A stretch of 64,000 bases of DNA from positions 248,001 to 312,000 of the forward strand of contig JAUKTV010000012.1 in assembly GCA_030549205.1 (NCBI GenBank), written 5' to 3'. Under the pieces are notes generated by a model, which worked only from the letters and a program-made list of their open reading frames with translations, ran no database searches and was not told where the DNA came from. The DNA is from Apiosordaria backusii (lineage: Eukaryota > Ascomycota > Sordariomycetes > Sordariales > Lasiosphaeriaceae). Of this stretch, positions 42,412 to 52,350 are shown piece by piece. How positions within the stretch are numbered: position 1 is the first letter of the stretch; each line of letters starts with the position of its first letter. Position numbers and translations under genes: made by a program.

Positions 42412-43938
42412 ATGAACTCGACAGCAGATCCCGGCGTCATGGCGGCCATGCCACCTCCACCAGGGGTAACACCGAACTTTGAAGACGGAGAATCGATCGG
42501 CTACCAGCTTGTTATCGTCGCTGTTGTTTTCCCTGTACTGGCGCTGTGCTTTTTGGTTCCGAGGTTGTATACGGCGAGCTATATTCTTCGGAAATGGCAT
42601 CCAGATGATTGTGAGATTCCCTACACGCTGAATCCGGCTGGACTGCTCGCTGACTATGGTGATGATGAATAGACTTGATCATTGTTGGCCTTGTACGACT
42701 ACTACCCCTGAGCCACTCTCAGATACCTCTGGAAATCAACTGACCACTGTAACACAGGTATTCGCAGTTGCCAATTCTATCGTCTGCATCACCCGTATGT
42801 TCCCCCCTTCCAAGATTCAGAGGGCACAGTACCTAGGTACTAACCCCCAAAACAGAAACAACAATGGGCATGGGCAACCACATCTACGACCTCCCCTTTA
42901 CCAAATTCCAATCCACGATGAAGCTCGGCATGATCGGCGGCGCCATGACCTATAACCTCACCACCCTCTTCGTCAAGCTTTCTATTCTGTCGTTCTACCT
43001 CCGCTTCGCCACCGCCAACCCAAAATTTCGCATTGCGGTGTACATGGTCATGTTCTTTGTGGTTGGGTACACGATCCCCAACGCGTTCTTGTTCTTGTAC
43101 ATTTGCACGCCGATGCAGTTTTACTGGGATTGGACGATTCCGGGGGGCAAGTGTATTAACCAACAGGCGGTGTTTGACTCGGCGAACATCTTGAACATGG
43201 CGACGGATTTTATCATTTTGGTGATGCCGATTTGGATGCTGTGGGATTTGAGGGTGGGGATTAAGAGGAAGGTTGGTGTGATGGTGATTTTGATGGCGGG
43301 TGGTTTGTAAGACTTCTCTTTTCTCTTTTTTTTCATTGTTCTTTCGCTTTCTGTTTCATTGAGATGGATGGATGTTAGAGGTTCTTTTGGAAGTCGAAGG
43401 GGCTAACATGAACTGTGACAGTGTTTGTGCTGTGAGCACCATGCGCATGGTGACTGCGTGGACGGGGGCGAATCAAACTGATATTTCGTGGCATTATGTC
43501 AAGAATTTGATTTGGTGGTAAGTATTACAACATCCTCGACTTGCCCTGGATTGAGGGTTGAAACTGACATCTTTTAGCATTGTCGAAATGGACGTCGGAC
43601 TCGTCTGCGCCTGTCTCCCATCACTCCGAGCTTTCTGCAAACGCTTCTTCCCCAACATGTTCGTTTTCAGCGCGGCATTTGAGGAGAGGTTGACTGCTAC
43701 CTTGACCTTCCGAAGGGGCCGAGAACAACGATCACAGCCAGCAGCATTCGAGACTCAATCTGCGGTACCCGATCATCAGAGCGAGGCTAGCCGGACTGTC
43801 GCTGATCAGAGAGGCTGGTGGAGGCGGAAAGCCCCAGGGCAAGATGTTGAGCAGGCGGACCAGAAACAAGTAACGGATGAATCGTCGGTTCAGGTTGTCG
43901 AAAAGGCTAGTCAGGGCTCTGACTCAGGGAAGGCATAG
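42412..43938 (+). CDS. PTH11-like fungal rhodopsin-fold membrane protein
   Basis: I assemble six exons: 42412-42610, 42673-42692, 42758-42794, 42856-43306, 43422-43517 and 43578-43938, all GT-AG and in frame, giving 387 residues. The second exon is only 20 bp. The protein has a short outside N-terminus, a first helix VIVAVVFPVLALCFLVPRLY, then KWHPDDYLIIVGL, NHIYDLP, LSFYLRF, the CTPMQFYWDW region before ILNMATDFIILVMPIWMLW, FVCAVSTMRMV and IVEMDVGLVCACLPSLRAF. These are characteristic of the fungal DUF3328/rhodopsin-type 'integral membrane protein' family related to PTH11 receptors (seven helices). No CFEM domain is seen. The tail is polar with VEQADQK-like acidic stretches. Ligand unknown. 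Confidence 0.87.
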
Positions 43939-44448
43939 AGGAAAACTGGGTTGGACATTGGATAATGGGTTTTTGGTTGAATAATGATGGGAAATGTTGC
44001 ATACTTCTAGAATGACATGGCTTCTTCTTTGTGCTACATCTTGTATTGGGAAATGTATGGTGGTTTTAATACGTAACTCAAGGTAGCGAAAACTGGGCTG
44101 ACCTTGTCAGCATCTTGTCGTGAAGAATTCAGCCTTTGGGAAGTGAGGTTCTGCTCAAGGAGCCCACATGACCAAACATGTGACCTTGAAGAGAAAGGTG
44201 GCTCAGAAAGTGGCACGTGCACAGGCTACACAGGCTTGGCACAGCGACTGGCAGGTGGAGGTGGGCAGCAGCGAGGCTTGATATTTTTTTGGGAGCTCCT
44301 GGACCCAAAGGCGGGAAGCTCCACGACATAATCAAATTACCCCCCCAACGGCGCGCGTCCCACCCACCACCACCACCCCCTTTGCAACGACTCTTGTAGC
44401 TCCGTCCCGACCAAACCAAACAGACTCAACCTTCAAACCGGCCACAAG
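43939..44448. other. Intergenic, promoter of CCT7
   Basis: About 510 bp with no supportable gene. A C-rich tract and CCACCACCACCACCC precede the CCT7 start. Confidence 0.45.
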
Positions 44449-46283
44449 ATGTCTTTCGGAGGCCAAACACCCACCATCATTGTCCTGAAAGAGGGTTAGA
44501 AGCAACCCCTCCTTCCTGATCCGCTCACCGTTGTCCCCTCCCCCACTGACTCGATGTTTGTTGTACTGCGCAGGGACCGACACCTCTCAGGGCAAGGGCC
44601 AGATCATTTCTAACATCAACGCCTGTCTTGCCGTCCAGGCCACCATAAAATCTACTCTCGGCCCCTATGGCGGCGATCTCTTAATGGTCGATGCCAACGG
44701 CAGGCAGACCATCACCAACGATGGTGCCACCGTCATGAAGCTCCTGGACATTGTCCACCCCGCCGCCCGCATCCTCGTCGATATTGCCCGGTCACAAGAC
44801 GCCGAAGTTGGTGACGGTACAACCTCCGTTGTTGTCCTCGCTGGCGAGATCCTCAAGGAGGTCAAGGAGCACGTTGAGAATGGGGTTAGCTCACAGATTA
44901 TCATCAAGGGTCTGAGGAGAGCATCGTCCATGGCGGTGAACAAGATCAAGGAGATTGCTGTCAACACAACCGAGGGCAACAGGAGAGACACACTCGAGAA
45001 GCTCGCTGCCACCGCCATGACCAGCAAGCTCATCAAGCGGAACACCGAGTTCTTTACAAAGAGTGAGGCCCCCTTTTCCGGGTACACGATAGGCAGCAAC
45101 ACAGTGCAGAAGTGCTAACGTTTTCTTTCTCTTGCTAGTGGTCGTCGACGCCGTCCTCTCCCTCGACCAAGAAGACCTCAACGAAAAGTTAATAGGCATC
45201 AAGAAGATCCCCGGTGGCTCCCTCACCGACTCCCTGTTCGTAAACGGTGTCGCCTTCAAGAAGACCTTCTCCTATGCCGGCTTCGAGCAGCAGCCCAAGT
45301 CCTTCCAGAAGCCCAAGATTGTCTGCCTCAACGTTGAGCTCGAGCTCAAGGCCGAGAAGGACAACGCCGAGGTCCGCGTCGAGCACGTATCCGAATACCA
45401 GGCCATCGTCGACGCCGAATGGCAAATCATCTTCAAGAAGCTCGAGGCCCTCCACGAGACCGGCGCCAAGGTCGTTCTCTCCAAGCTCCCCATCGGTGAC
45501 TTGGCTACCCAATACTTTGCCGACCGCGACATCTTCTGCGCTGGTCGTGTCTCCGCCGATGATATGGAGCGTGTTGTTCAGGCCACCGGCGCCACCATCC
45601 AGAGCACCTGCTCCGACATCCACCCCGAGCACCTCGGCACATGCGGCAGCTTCGAAGAGAGACAGATCGGCGGTGAGCGCTTCAACTTCTTTGAGGGCTG
45701 TCCCTCAGCCAAGACCTGCACTCTGGTGCTCCGCGGTGGTGCCGAGCAGTTCATCGCCGAAGTTGAACGCTCCCTCCACGACGCCATCATGATTGTCAAG
45801 CGCGCCATCCGCAACAAGACCATCGTCGGTGGTGGTGGCGCCACAGAGATGGAGGTTTCCGCCTACCTCCACCGCTTCGCCGACCGCGACGTGGCCCACA
45901 AGCAGCAAGCCATCATCAAGAGTTTCGCCAAGGCCATGGAGGTCATCCCCCGCCAGTTGTGCGACAATGCCGGCTTCGACGCTACCGACATCCTCAACAG
46001 ACTGAGGGTCGAGCACAGAAGGGGCAACACCTGGGCGGGTGTTGACTTTATTAATGAGGGCACGGCGGACATGATGGAGAGGTTTGTCTGGGAGCCAGCG
46101 CTGGTCAAGGTGAATGCCATTCAGGCTGCTACCGAGGCTGCGTGCCTGATTTTGGGTGTGGATGAGACGATTAGGAATGAGGAGAGCCAAGCTCCTCAGG
46201 GTCCGGGTGCGGCTTTGCGTCCTGGGGATGCGCAGAGAGCCCTGGGAGGAAGGGGTCGTGGGAGGGGTATGCCCAGGCGGTAA
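44449..46283 (+). CDS. cct7: TRiC/CCT chaperonin subunit eta
   Basis: Three exons (44449-44494, 44574-45062, 45139-46283) joined across 79- and 76-bp introns give 559 residues, the usual length for CCT7. The first exon encodes MSFGGQTPTIIVLKE. The ATP-binding motifs are complete: STLGPYGGDLLM, NDGATVMKLLDIVHPAA and EVGDGTTSVVVLAGE in the equatorial domain; the apical part includes KIVCLNVELELKAEKD; and late GGGATEMEVSAYL plus GVDFINEG. The C-terminus ends in a flexible Gly/Arg stretch (GGRGRGRGMPRR). CCT7 is one of eight subunits of the cytosolic ring that folds actin and tubulin. Resemblance to CCT-eta rather than other subunits rests on HPAA...LVDIARSQDAEVGDGTTS and the N-terminal signature. 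Confidence 0.95.
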
Positions 46284-47765
46284 AGGGGGTAAGAAACGGG
46301 GGCTGTAGATAAAAAGTGATGTAAAAGAGGAGGTTCATTGCATGAGCATGGAATGGAATGTTGATACCTAGATTCTTGCGTGTTATATACATGGCAATGT
46401 GGTAATAAAAGATGTTAAAGTCCATGGGAGTCTTCTTGGGCGCTGTGTTATGTCAAGTTGTCCGGTTTTTGATGACTTCAACAGTGGCGTCTGTTTTGGT
46501 GTGGGCTGAGAGGCATGAAGTTTGAAAACCGTCCAGGTTGCCCTCTTTATTCCTTTGTATCCATGACATCAATATATAAAATACTAACAACATGCGGCTT
46601 ATGAAGACCCAGGAGTTGTGTTTCCTGATGGTTGAGACGGTTGGTGATGATGATATTGCCATGCCCTGTATACCTACTTACCAGTTACACCCACCATAAC
46701 CCAGAATATGCTGCTGAATTGTTAGCTATTAGTAGATCTTTTTGCATATCACGAACATATAGCGAGCAACATTTGCAACACAGATATCATCTTTTATGAT
46801 GCGCTTCTTTGCTTCGGCGAGCCTCTATTGACCTGAAACTATGTGTATACAGAGTAGCCATGAATATATGTCGCTGGCTTGGATACTACCTACTGAGGGG
46901 TTGCGAGTCAACCATTGAGTGAATTTTGTCCGGACTCCGGATTGGGAATAATTTTAGCGTGAAAGAAGGAGATATATGGATGGTTGGTTGGTTGGTGCAA
47001 GTGGCTCAGCTACCTAGGCTGGGGGTTTCTCTGCCCCCTCACAATATCGTTTGGCGGGAAATATCCAAGGGAAGGGGTATCAACTAATACAAGACAAGAA
47101 GTTTGCTTCTTTCCCCTAATTATATGTGTATTACCGAAAGGTTAAAGATGCAAAAGCCCATCACTAGCTACATCCCCTGGATAGTTGGAAATTCTACACT
47201 CCCAAAGACACTTCTTGAAACTACCACACACCCACCCACCTTCTCTCGGCTCATATCTCCTTTCTTTTTTCACGCTAAGGTAAGCCAGAAGTTATCAAGG
47301 TGGCCAACGACAACAGGCATGATCTCGGCCTCAAAGAAGGAGTGCGAGGGCGGAAAAAGCCGAGCAGCACGGCTTGGCCAGATCTTCATGGGTAGGTAAC
47401 CAACCAAACTCTCATCGTTATCCTCACCACTATTTAAGTAACTTGCTGAGACATATATCTCAACGACAGATTTTCTTTCCCCCTCTTCCAAAAAGCTCAC
47501 AATTACAAAGTTGCTAAACCTACATAAGGCCATACATAACCAGCTATTTCCAGTTGCCAGCTGTGGTTATTGCTGCCCACCCAAATAAAAGAATTTTAGC
47601 CAAACCAAGGTACAATCCGCAGAGTCTATGCTGCTACCCTCCACCCCCCCCATTTTGTTTTGCTTCCACACACCCAACCAAGTATATCCACCAAAAAGAG
47701 GCATCATAACGGGAAACCATCCCTCCTCCTCCTCCAACCCAGACTCAGAACCCAGCCAATAACAC
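46284..47765. other. Convergent intergenic region between CCT7 and SPT10-like gene
   Basis: 1.48 kb between two convergent genes. It holds likely 3' ends (AATAAAAG near 46402) and no supportable gene. A 98-codon frame at 47103-47399 has a splice-like GGTAGGTAA near its end but no motif or homology that I recognise. Confidence 0.45.
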
Positions 47766-49730
47766 CTACCCCGACCTACTCGTAGCATCATCCCCAACCT
47801 CCGTAGGAACAGGAGTAGCCGGTACCTCATCATCCTTCGGAGATAGCGGTGCTGATTTGACATTATCAGAACCACCACCACCCTTCGACTCTTCTGGTTG
47901 TTGTTCATCATCCTGAGGCTCCTCAATCAACATCTCCAAATCCCTATCCACCGCCTCCTCCACCTCCTCCCTCGTCCTACTTTCCCCTCCATCCACCCCA
48001 GGAACGTGACCCACCCCAACACCAACACCCACCACATCATCATCCTCTTCCCCCGCCCCGGCATTGATCAGCGCCTGGAACGCATCCGTTTCTGGATCGT
48101 GATCATGCCCATGGTGGTCATGATGTGGGTGGTGAACGTCCCCTAGTAAATAATGATGCGGATGCACCAGATGCCCGTGAGGGTCGTGATGGTGATGGTG
48201 GAGGGAAGACTGTATGATTTGTGGGTCAATAGGTTGGTACACATCCCCCACTACGGGATGTGGGTGATGGTGGTGACCGTGGTGGCCATCATGCCCAGCC
48301 ATAGCCGTGTCGACACTCGTGCTCGTGTCCAACCCGTGGCTGTGACTGGCGGGAGATAACAGCGATATCGTCGTCGGATCGGTGTATTGCGGTGGTGGAT
48401 GTTGGCTTGGCACGGTAAACGTCCCCAAGTGGGACGGGTCGGGTATTGGTGGCCTTGGCTGCTGCTGTACTGTTGATGAAGAGGAGACTTCTAACCCAGA
48501 AGAAGCAGCAGCAACAGCAGCAGCAGTTGGGCTTGGGGAACATCGCTTAGGATTAGGAGCCCCCGAAAGTGAGGCAGGATTAGGCCGTTTTACGCCGTTG
48601 ACAGGAGCAAGAGCAGGTGATGGCTGAGTAGCTGTCTGGGAAGAGTGGGCAGCAGTAGCAGCAGCTGCTTGAGAAGATGACGCCTTCCCCAGCTCTTTGC
48701 ATTCTGAACAGTTCCTAATTACATCCGATACCGTCTCCTTGATGCGGCTCCAGTGGTACCGCTCCGCAATGGTGGCCGTCGTCTTGTTGATGCCGGCGTG
48801 AGCCTGGTTGTGCACCGTCCTGGCGATCTCGTACTGGCGCTGCGGGTCCGAAATGACCTCCTTGTCCTTGAGCATCAGGACGTCGCCTTCCAGAAGCTTG
48901 TAATGAGTTGCGGCGCTACGGAGTCTGCTTTTTTCGGCTCGGTCAGCGCCGTTCGGATAGCGGCCGTATTTGAGGTAGAACTTGATCTTGTCGAAACGCT
49001 CTTCACTCACAAGTTCCTCGTTGCCCGCGCCGCCCGCCGCGTCGCCCAGGTCGCGCCCGTAGATGATGGCGTCCACCAGCCGGTCCGGATGACTCTTGAG
49101 ATTGCCGGCGCCCTTGACCCGGCCGATGCGCTTAAAGCCCAGGGCATCCCAAATCTTACAGGAGGCCACGTTCGTCTCGTAGACCAGGTTGAAAACGGAG
49201 TACTTGTAGCCCAGCTGGGGAGCCCACTCGAGGTAGGTCTCACCCATCAGACGACCAACACCGCGGTTGCGGGAAGCATCAGTGACGATGAAGCCCGCGT
49301 TGCAGATGTGGCTGCTGCGGCCGGGGTAGTTGGGCTTGATGTAGAATGTGCCGAGGCACTCCTTGGACCAGTCCTTGCCCTCGACCACATCGGCAGCACT
49401 TTCGATGTTGCCCAGCAGCATGATACCGGCAAAGTTCTGAAACCAATAGGCAGCAAACTTGCCAAACGGCATGGGCTCCATCATGGGGTAGGTATCACCA
49501 CCCTCGATTTCCTTGCTGAACTGGTCACTGAGGTAGCGCAGCAAGGATTCGGGGACCTCATCGCGGGATGCAAACGGGATGACCGTGGCCTCGGTCTGGC
49601 GGTCCCGGAGTGTTACATGACGAGGGACAATGGAGGCCGGGACCGAAGGCTTAGCGGGGTCCGGATACGGAGGGTCGCCCGAGACACGGTAGATGGTCGG
49701 GGCGGCCGGGTCGTCCAGAATGGCTGGCAT
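47766..49730 (-). CDS. spt10: Spt10-like GNAT regulator with integrase-type H2C2 finger
   Basis: 654 residues, intronless, ATG at 49730. Residues about 45-230 form a GNAT acetyltransferase fold with the acetyl-CoA loop RNRGVGRLMG (154-163) and NVASCKIWDALGFKRIG. Residues 300-346 form an HX3H...CX2C zinc finger (H307, H311, C341, C344) with the AERYHW and IRNCSECK context of retroviral-integrase N-domains. This combination is that of yeast Spt10, which activates core histone genes by binding histone UAS through such a finger (established). The C-terminal 300 residues are Ala/Ser/Gln/Pro-rich with a dense His tract (about 475-545) and an acidic end, probably activating/disordered. Orthology is inferred from architecture. 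Confidence 0.85.
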   Translation of the reverse strand: MPAILDDPAAPTIYRVSGDPPYPDPAKPSVPASIVPRHVTLRDRQTEATVIPFASRDEVPESLLRYLSDQFSKEIEGGDTYPMMEPMPFGKFAAYWFQNFAGIMLLGNIESAADVVEGKDWSKECLGTFYIKPNYPGRSSHICNAGFIVTDASRNRGVGRLMGETYLEWAPQLGYKYSVFNLVYETNVASCKIWDALGFKRIGRVKGAGNLKSHPDRLVDAIIYGRDLGDAAGGAGNEELVSEERFDKIKFYLKYGRYPNGADRAEKSRLRSAATHYKLLEGDVLMLKDKEVISDPQRQYEIARTVHNQAHAGINKTTATIAERYHWSRIKETVSDVIRNCSECKELGKASSSQAAAATAAHSSQTATQPSPALAPVNGVKRPNPASLSGAPNPKRCSPSPTAAAVAAASSGLEVSSSSTVQQQPRPPIPDPSHLGTFTVPSQHPPPQYTDPTTISLLSPASHSHGLDTSTSVDTAMAGHDGHHGHHHHPHPVVGDVYQPIDPQIIQSSLHHHHHDPHGHLVHPHHYLLGDVHHPHHDHHGHDHDPETDAFQALINAGAGEEDDDVVGVGVGVGHVPGVDGGESRTREEVEEAVDRDLEMLIEEPQDDEQQPEESKGGGGSDNVKSAPLSPKDDEVPATPVPTEVGDDATSRSG

Positions 49731-50530
49731 TGCTTCTTGGCAAGCCGTGTTCGGTCCGGACGGTCTGCAAAATGGATAACCAACGATGATGCAGTCAGGA
49801 CATGCAGCAGCTACAACGTCCGTCTGTAGATGGATGGATGTGAATTATTAGCACCATGTTTGCCTGGCAATTTGGAAAAATGAATTGTATTGTCCTCCTC
49901 CTCCTCCTACAATAGAGTCCTCCATGAGTTAAAACAACCCGTACCTGGAGCTTCAAAGCAAAGCAGAGAGTGTTTGGAGGGGTACCCGAACGGCACGACT
50001 CAGGGACGGGTGGGTTGTGTTCCTGGATGTCGGGCCGGTTCGTGCCCAATCAACGGGGGAATGCCGGTGTGGCGTGATGAGAGCGGCCGAACGCAGGCCG
50101 CAGGGTGCTGTGACGTGACGGGGACGCGTCTGCTGTGCTGAAATGTTCGTGGTGATGATTTGTGCCTGGTGACTGTGAGGGAAAATTCGCTGGAAAGGTG
50201 GATGCTGCGAAGATTTCGGGCCGCATGCGCCATGACCATGTGAGGCTTAGTCATGCTCTCCAACTGCCGACAGTCCGGCAATAGTGAGCTAAGCAGCTGC
50301 CAGGACAATATTAACGACAACATATTGTTGACAGTCGACCGTGAAATGTTTACCAACACTGGGTGAGGACGGAGATATGATGGTCTATATCATTAAGCCA
50401 GTCCTGTCTCGAGCCACACTCAGTGTATCAATTGTGTTCATATTTTACATGTACATACAAAGCCTCTAAAATACACACCATTTCCTAAGGCGATTGACTT
50501 GAATTTCGTGACAAAGAGATAACTCGACCA
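49731..50530 (-). other. Upstream region of the SPT10-like gene
   Basis: 800 bp between two same-strand genes. CTCC-triplet runs near 49890-49912 and several short upstream frames are present, but no supportable gene. It probably includes the SPT10 leader and the uS2m terminator. Confidence 0.45.
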
Positions 50531-51865
50531 CTAGTATTTGGACGGAGCAGCACCGTGGCCAAACATCTCAGCGAGAAACTCATCCTCGGTCATCAAGTCA
50601 GCCGGCTTCAGGCCGCTCTCATCAACGGCTCCTTCAGCCAGTCTCTTCTCCCTCTCCGCTTTTGCCTCCTCCGCAGCCAACGAGTTCGCCTTATCAATAT
50701 AACCCCTGACGTCTCTCGGCGTCTGCCACTTCACAATGCCCTGCTTAGCATCCTCCAACCTCCTCTGCTGTCCCCTCTCACCGGCCCGCCCAAGAACTCC
50801 CGCAATAAGAGCCACAGACCTCAAACTAAAACCCCACAGTTAGCATCAAGTCCCCCATATATCCAACTCCCCTTGACCACCACCAAAACAAACTCACCTA
50901 TCATCATTCCCCGGAATCTGATACGTAACCCAACTCGGATCAGCATCCGTATCAACAATCCCCACCGTCGGCACCGTCGCCAGCGCGCACTCCCTCAACA
51001 AGGTATAATTCTCCAACGGGTTCAAGCACACCACCAAATCCGGCGTCACCGGCCTGCAATCCCTCAAATGCTCCTCAAACCCCCCCAGCTCCTCATCCCT
51101 CTCATTCACAATCTTCAACTGCCCCCCAGCCAACAACACATCCTTATTCGTAATGCACCCCGGCGTCCACTTCTGAAACAAGTGACACGCCCCCGCCAGC
51201 TCCGCCATCCTCGTCACAATCGGCATCTGCCCCTTCCTGTTCCCCACCAACAAAATCAATCCCCCATGGTACGCCACCTCCTCCACCACCCTCGCCGCCC
51301 TCCTCAAATGCGCCGCGATCACCTCCAACGAAATGATATGAATGTCCGACCGCTCACCATAGATATACCTTGAATTCGCCGGGTTCCAGCTCGAAGTGTG
51401 ATGGCCCATGTGGCACTGGGCCGCCATCAGCTCCTCCAAGCTGGCATCGTGCGGCGGGTTCCGGATGATCTCGTCGGGGAGGTACCTCCTCTCCACCTCG
51501 GACCCGAGCTTCTCCGTCTGCTTCTGGTAGGCGATGAACTTTTTGAACTTGGAGGGCATCTCCGCGATCTCGTGCTGCTGCCTCTTGGCCGCGAGGCGGG
51601 CTTCGCGGGCGGCGTGGGTTGCCGACAGCGCAGCGAGCTGCTCCATCGCTTCTTGGTTCCCGGCTACAGCGGTCGTCGTCGTCGTCGTCGTCGTCTTTTG
51701 GGTCGAGAGGAGTCGGAGGCATGATGATGGTGCCGAGGGAGGGGCAGAAAGCGCCTGGCGGCCTGTGGGTGGAAAAAAGCGACTCAATTAGCTGGGGCCT
51801 TACAGTTTTTGAACACAAAATAAGAGATACTTACCGTGCCGAAGGCCAAAGTTCCGTATAATCAT
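50531..51865 (-). CDS. mrp4: Mitochondrial ribosomal protein uS2m
   Basis: Three exons (51865-51835, 51762-50898, 50819-50531) with 72- and 78-bp introns give 394 residues. The start is chosen in the small first exon (MIIRNFGLRH), because the long frame alone begins only with a TTG codon and the junction restores a basic, hydroxylated mitochondrial presequence (GRQALSAPPSAP...RLLSTQK). The uS2 core is clear: AAQCHMGHHTSSWNP, YIYGERSDIHII, LLVGNRKGQMPIV, TPGCITNK, PDLVVCLNP and VGIVDTDADPSWVTYQIPGNDD. uS2m belongs to the mitoribosome small subunit. A (GTC)n-encoded Thr run and a fungal C-terminal extension follow family practice. Confidence 0.93.
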
Positions 51866-52350
51866 GGTGGGAATGCTGGGTAGTTTGCAGGCATCACCAG
51901 TTCCCCCCCCAAATGTGGTTGCCGGCCGAAGCGCAAATCAACTTTTCTCCCCAAGAAGCAGCTCAATTCAAGGTGGTCCGTGCTCAACTGCCCGTCCCGA
52001 ACCGACGCCCGGGCCACATCGGAATGTGTCCCCCACGTTTCCTTGTCACTCCCGTCCCTTCACAGGCACTGGGCACAGACAATGGACGAAATAATGATAT
52101 GCTTCAACAAAGGAAAATAAAAGTGCTATTAGATCATCTATGGAATCAATAGGCAGTCATGAAGTCTGATACAAAAGAATTCTACACCGCGAACCTCGCC
52201 CTGAGCGAACCGTGTGTTTTTATAGGTTATCATAAAAGAGTCCAACCCAAAAGCAAGGCTCGTATTTCTCGTCTCCCAGTTTTTTTGCTTTTACTACCTC
52301 CCAAAAGCGGATATATACTCCTTCAACTCCCTCCTCTACTTTCTAGACGT
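51866..52350 (-). other. Short intergenic region upstream of uS2m
   Basis: 485 bp with the uS2m promoter and the 3' end of the CBS-PB1 gene. No gene or unusual motif is seen apart from a CCCCCCCC run near 51903-51910. Confidence 0.45.

Noticed and set aside
47103..47399. 98-codon frame with a splice-like end
   Set aside because: No motif, no partner exon found, and the region lies between convergent 3' ends.
48753..49829. 358-codon frame antisense to the SPT10-like gene
   Set aside because: A shadow of a GC-rich coding strand. The sense product has clear GNAT and zinc motifs.
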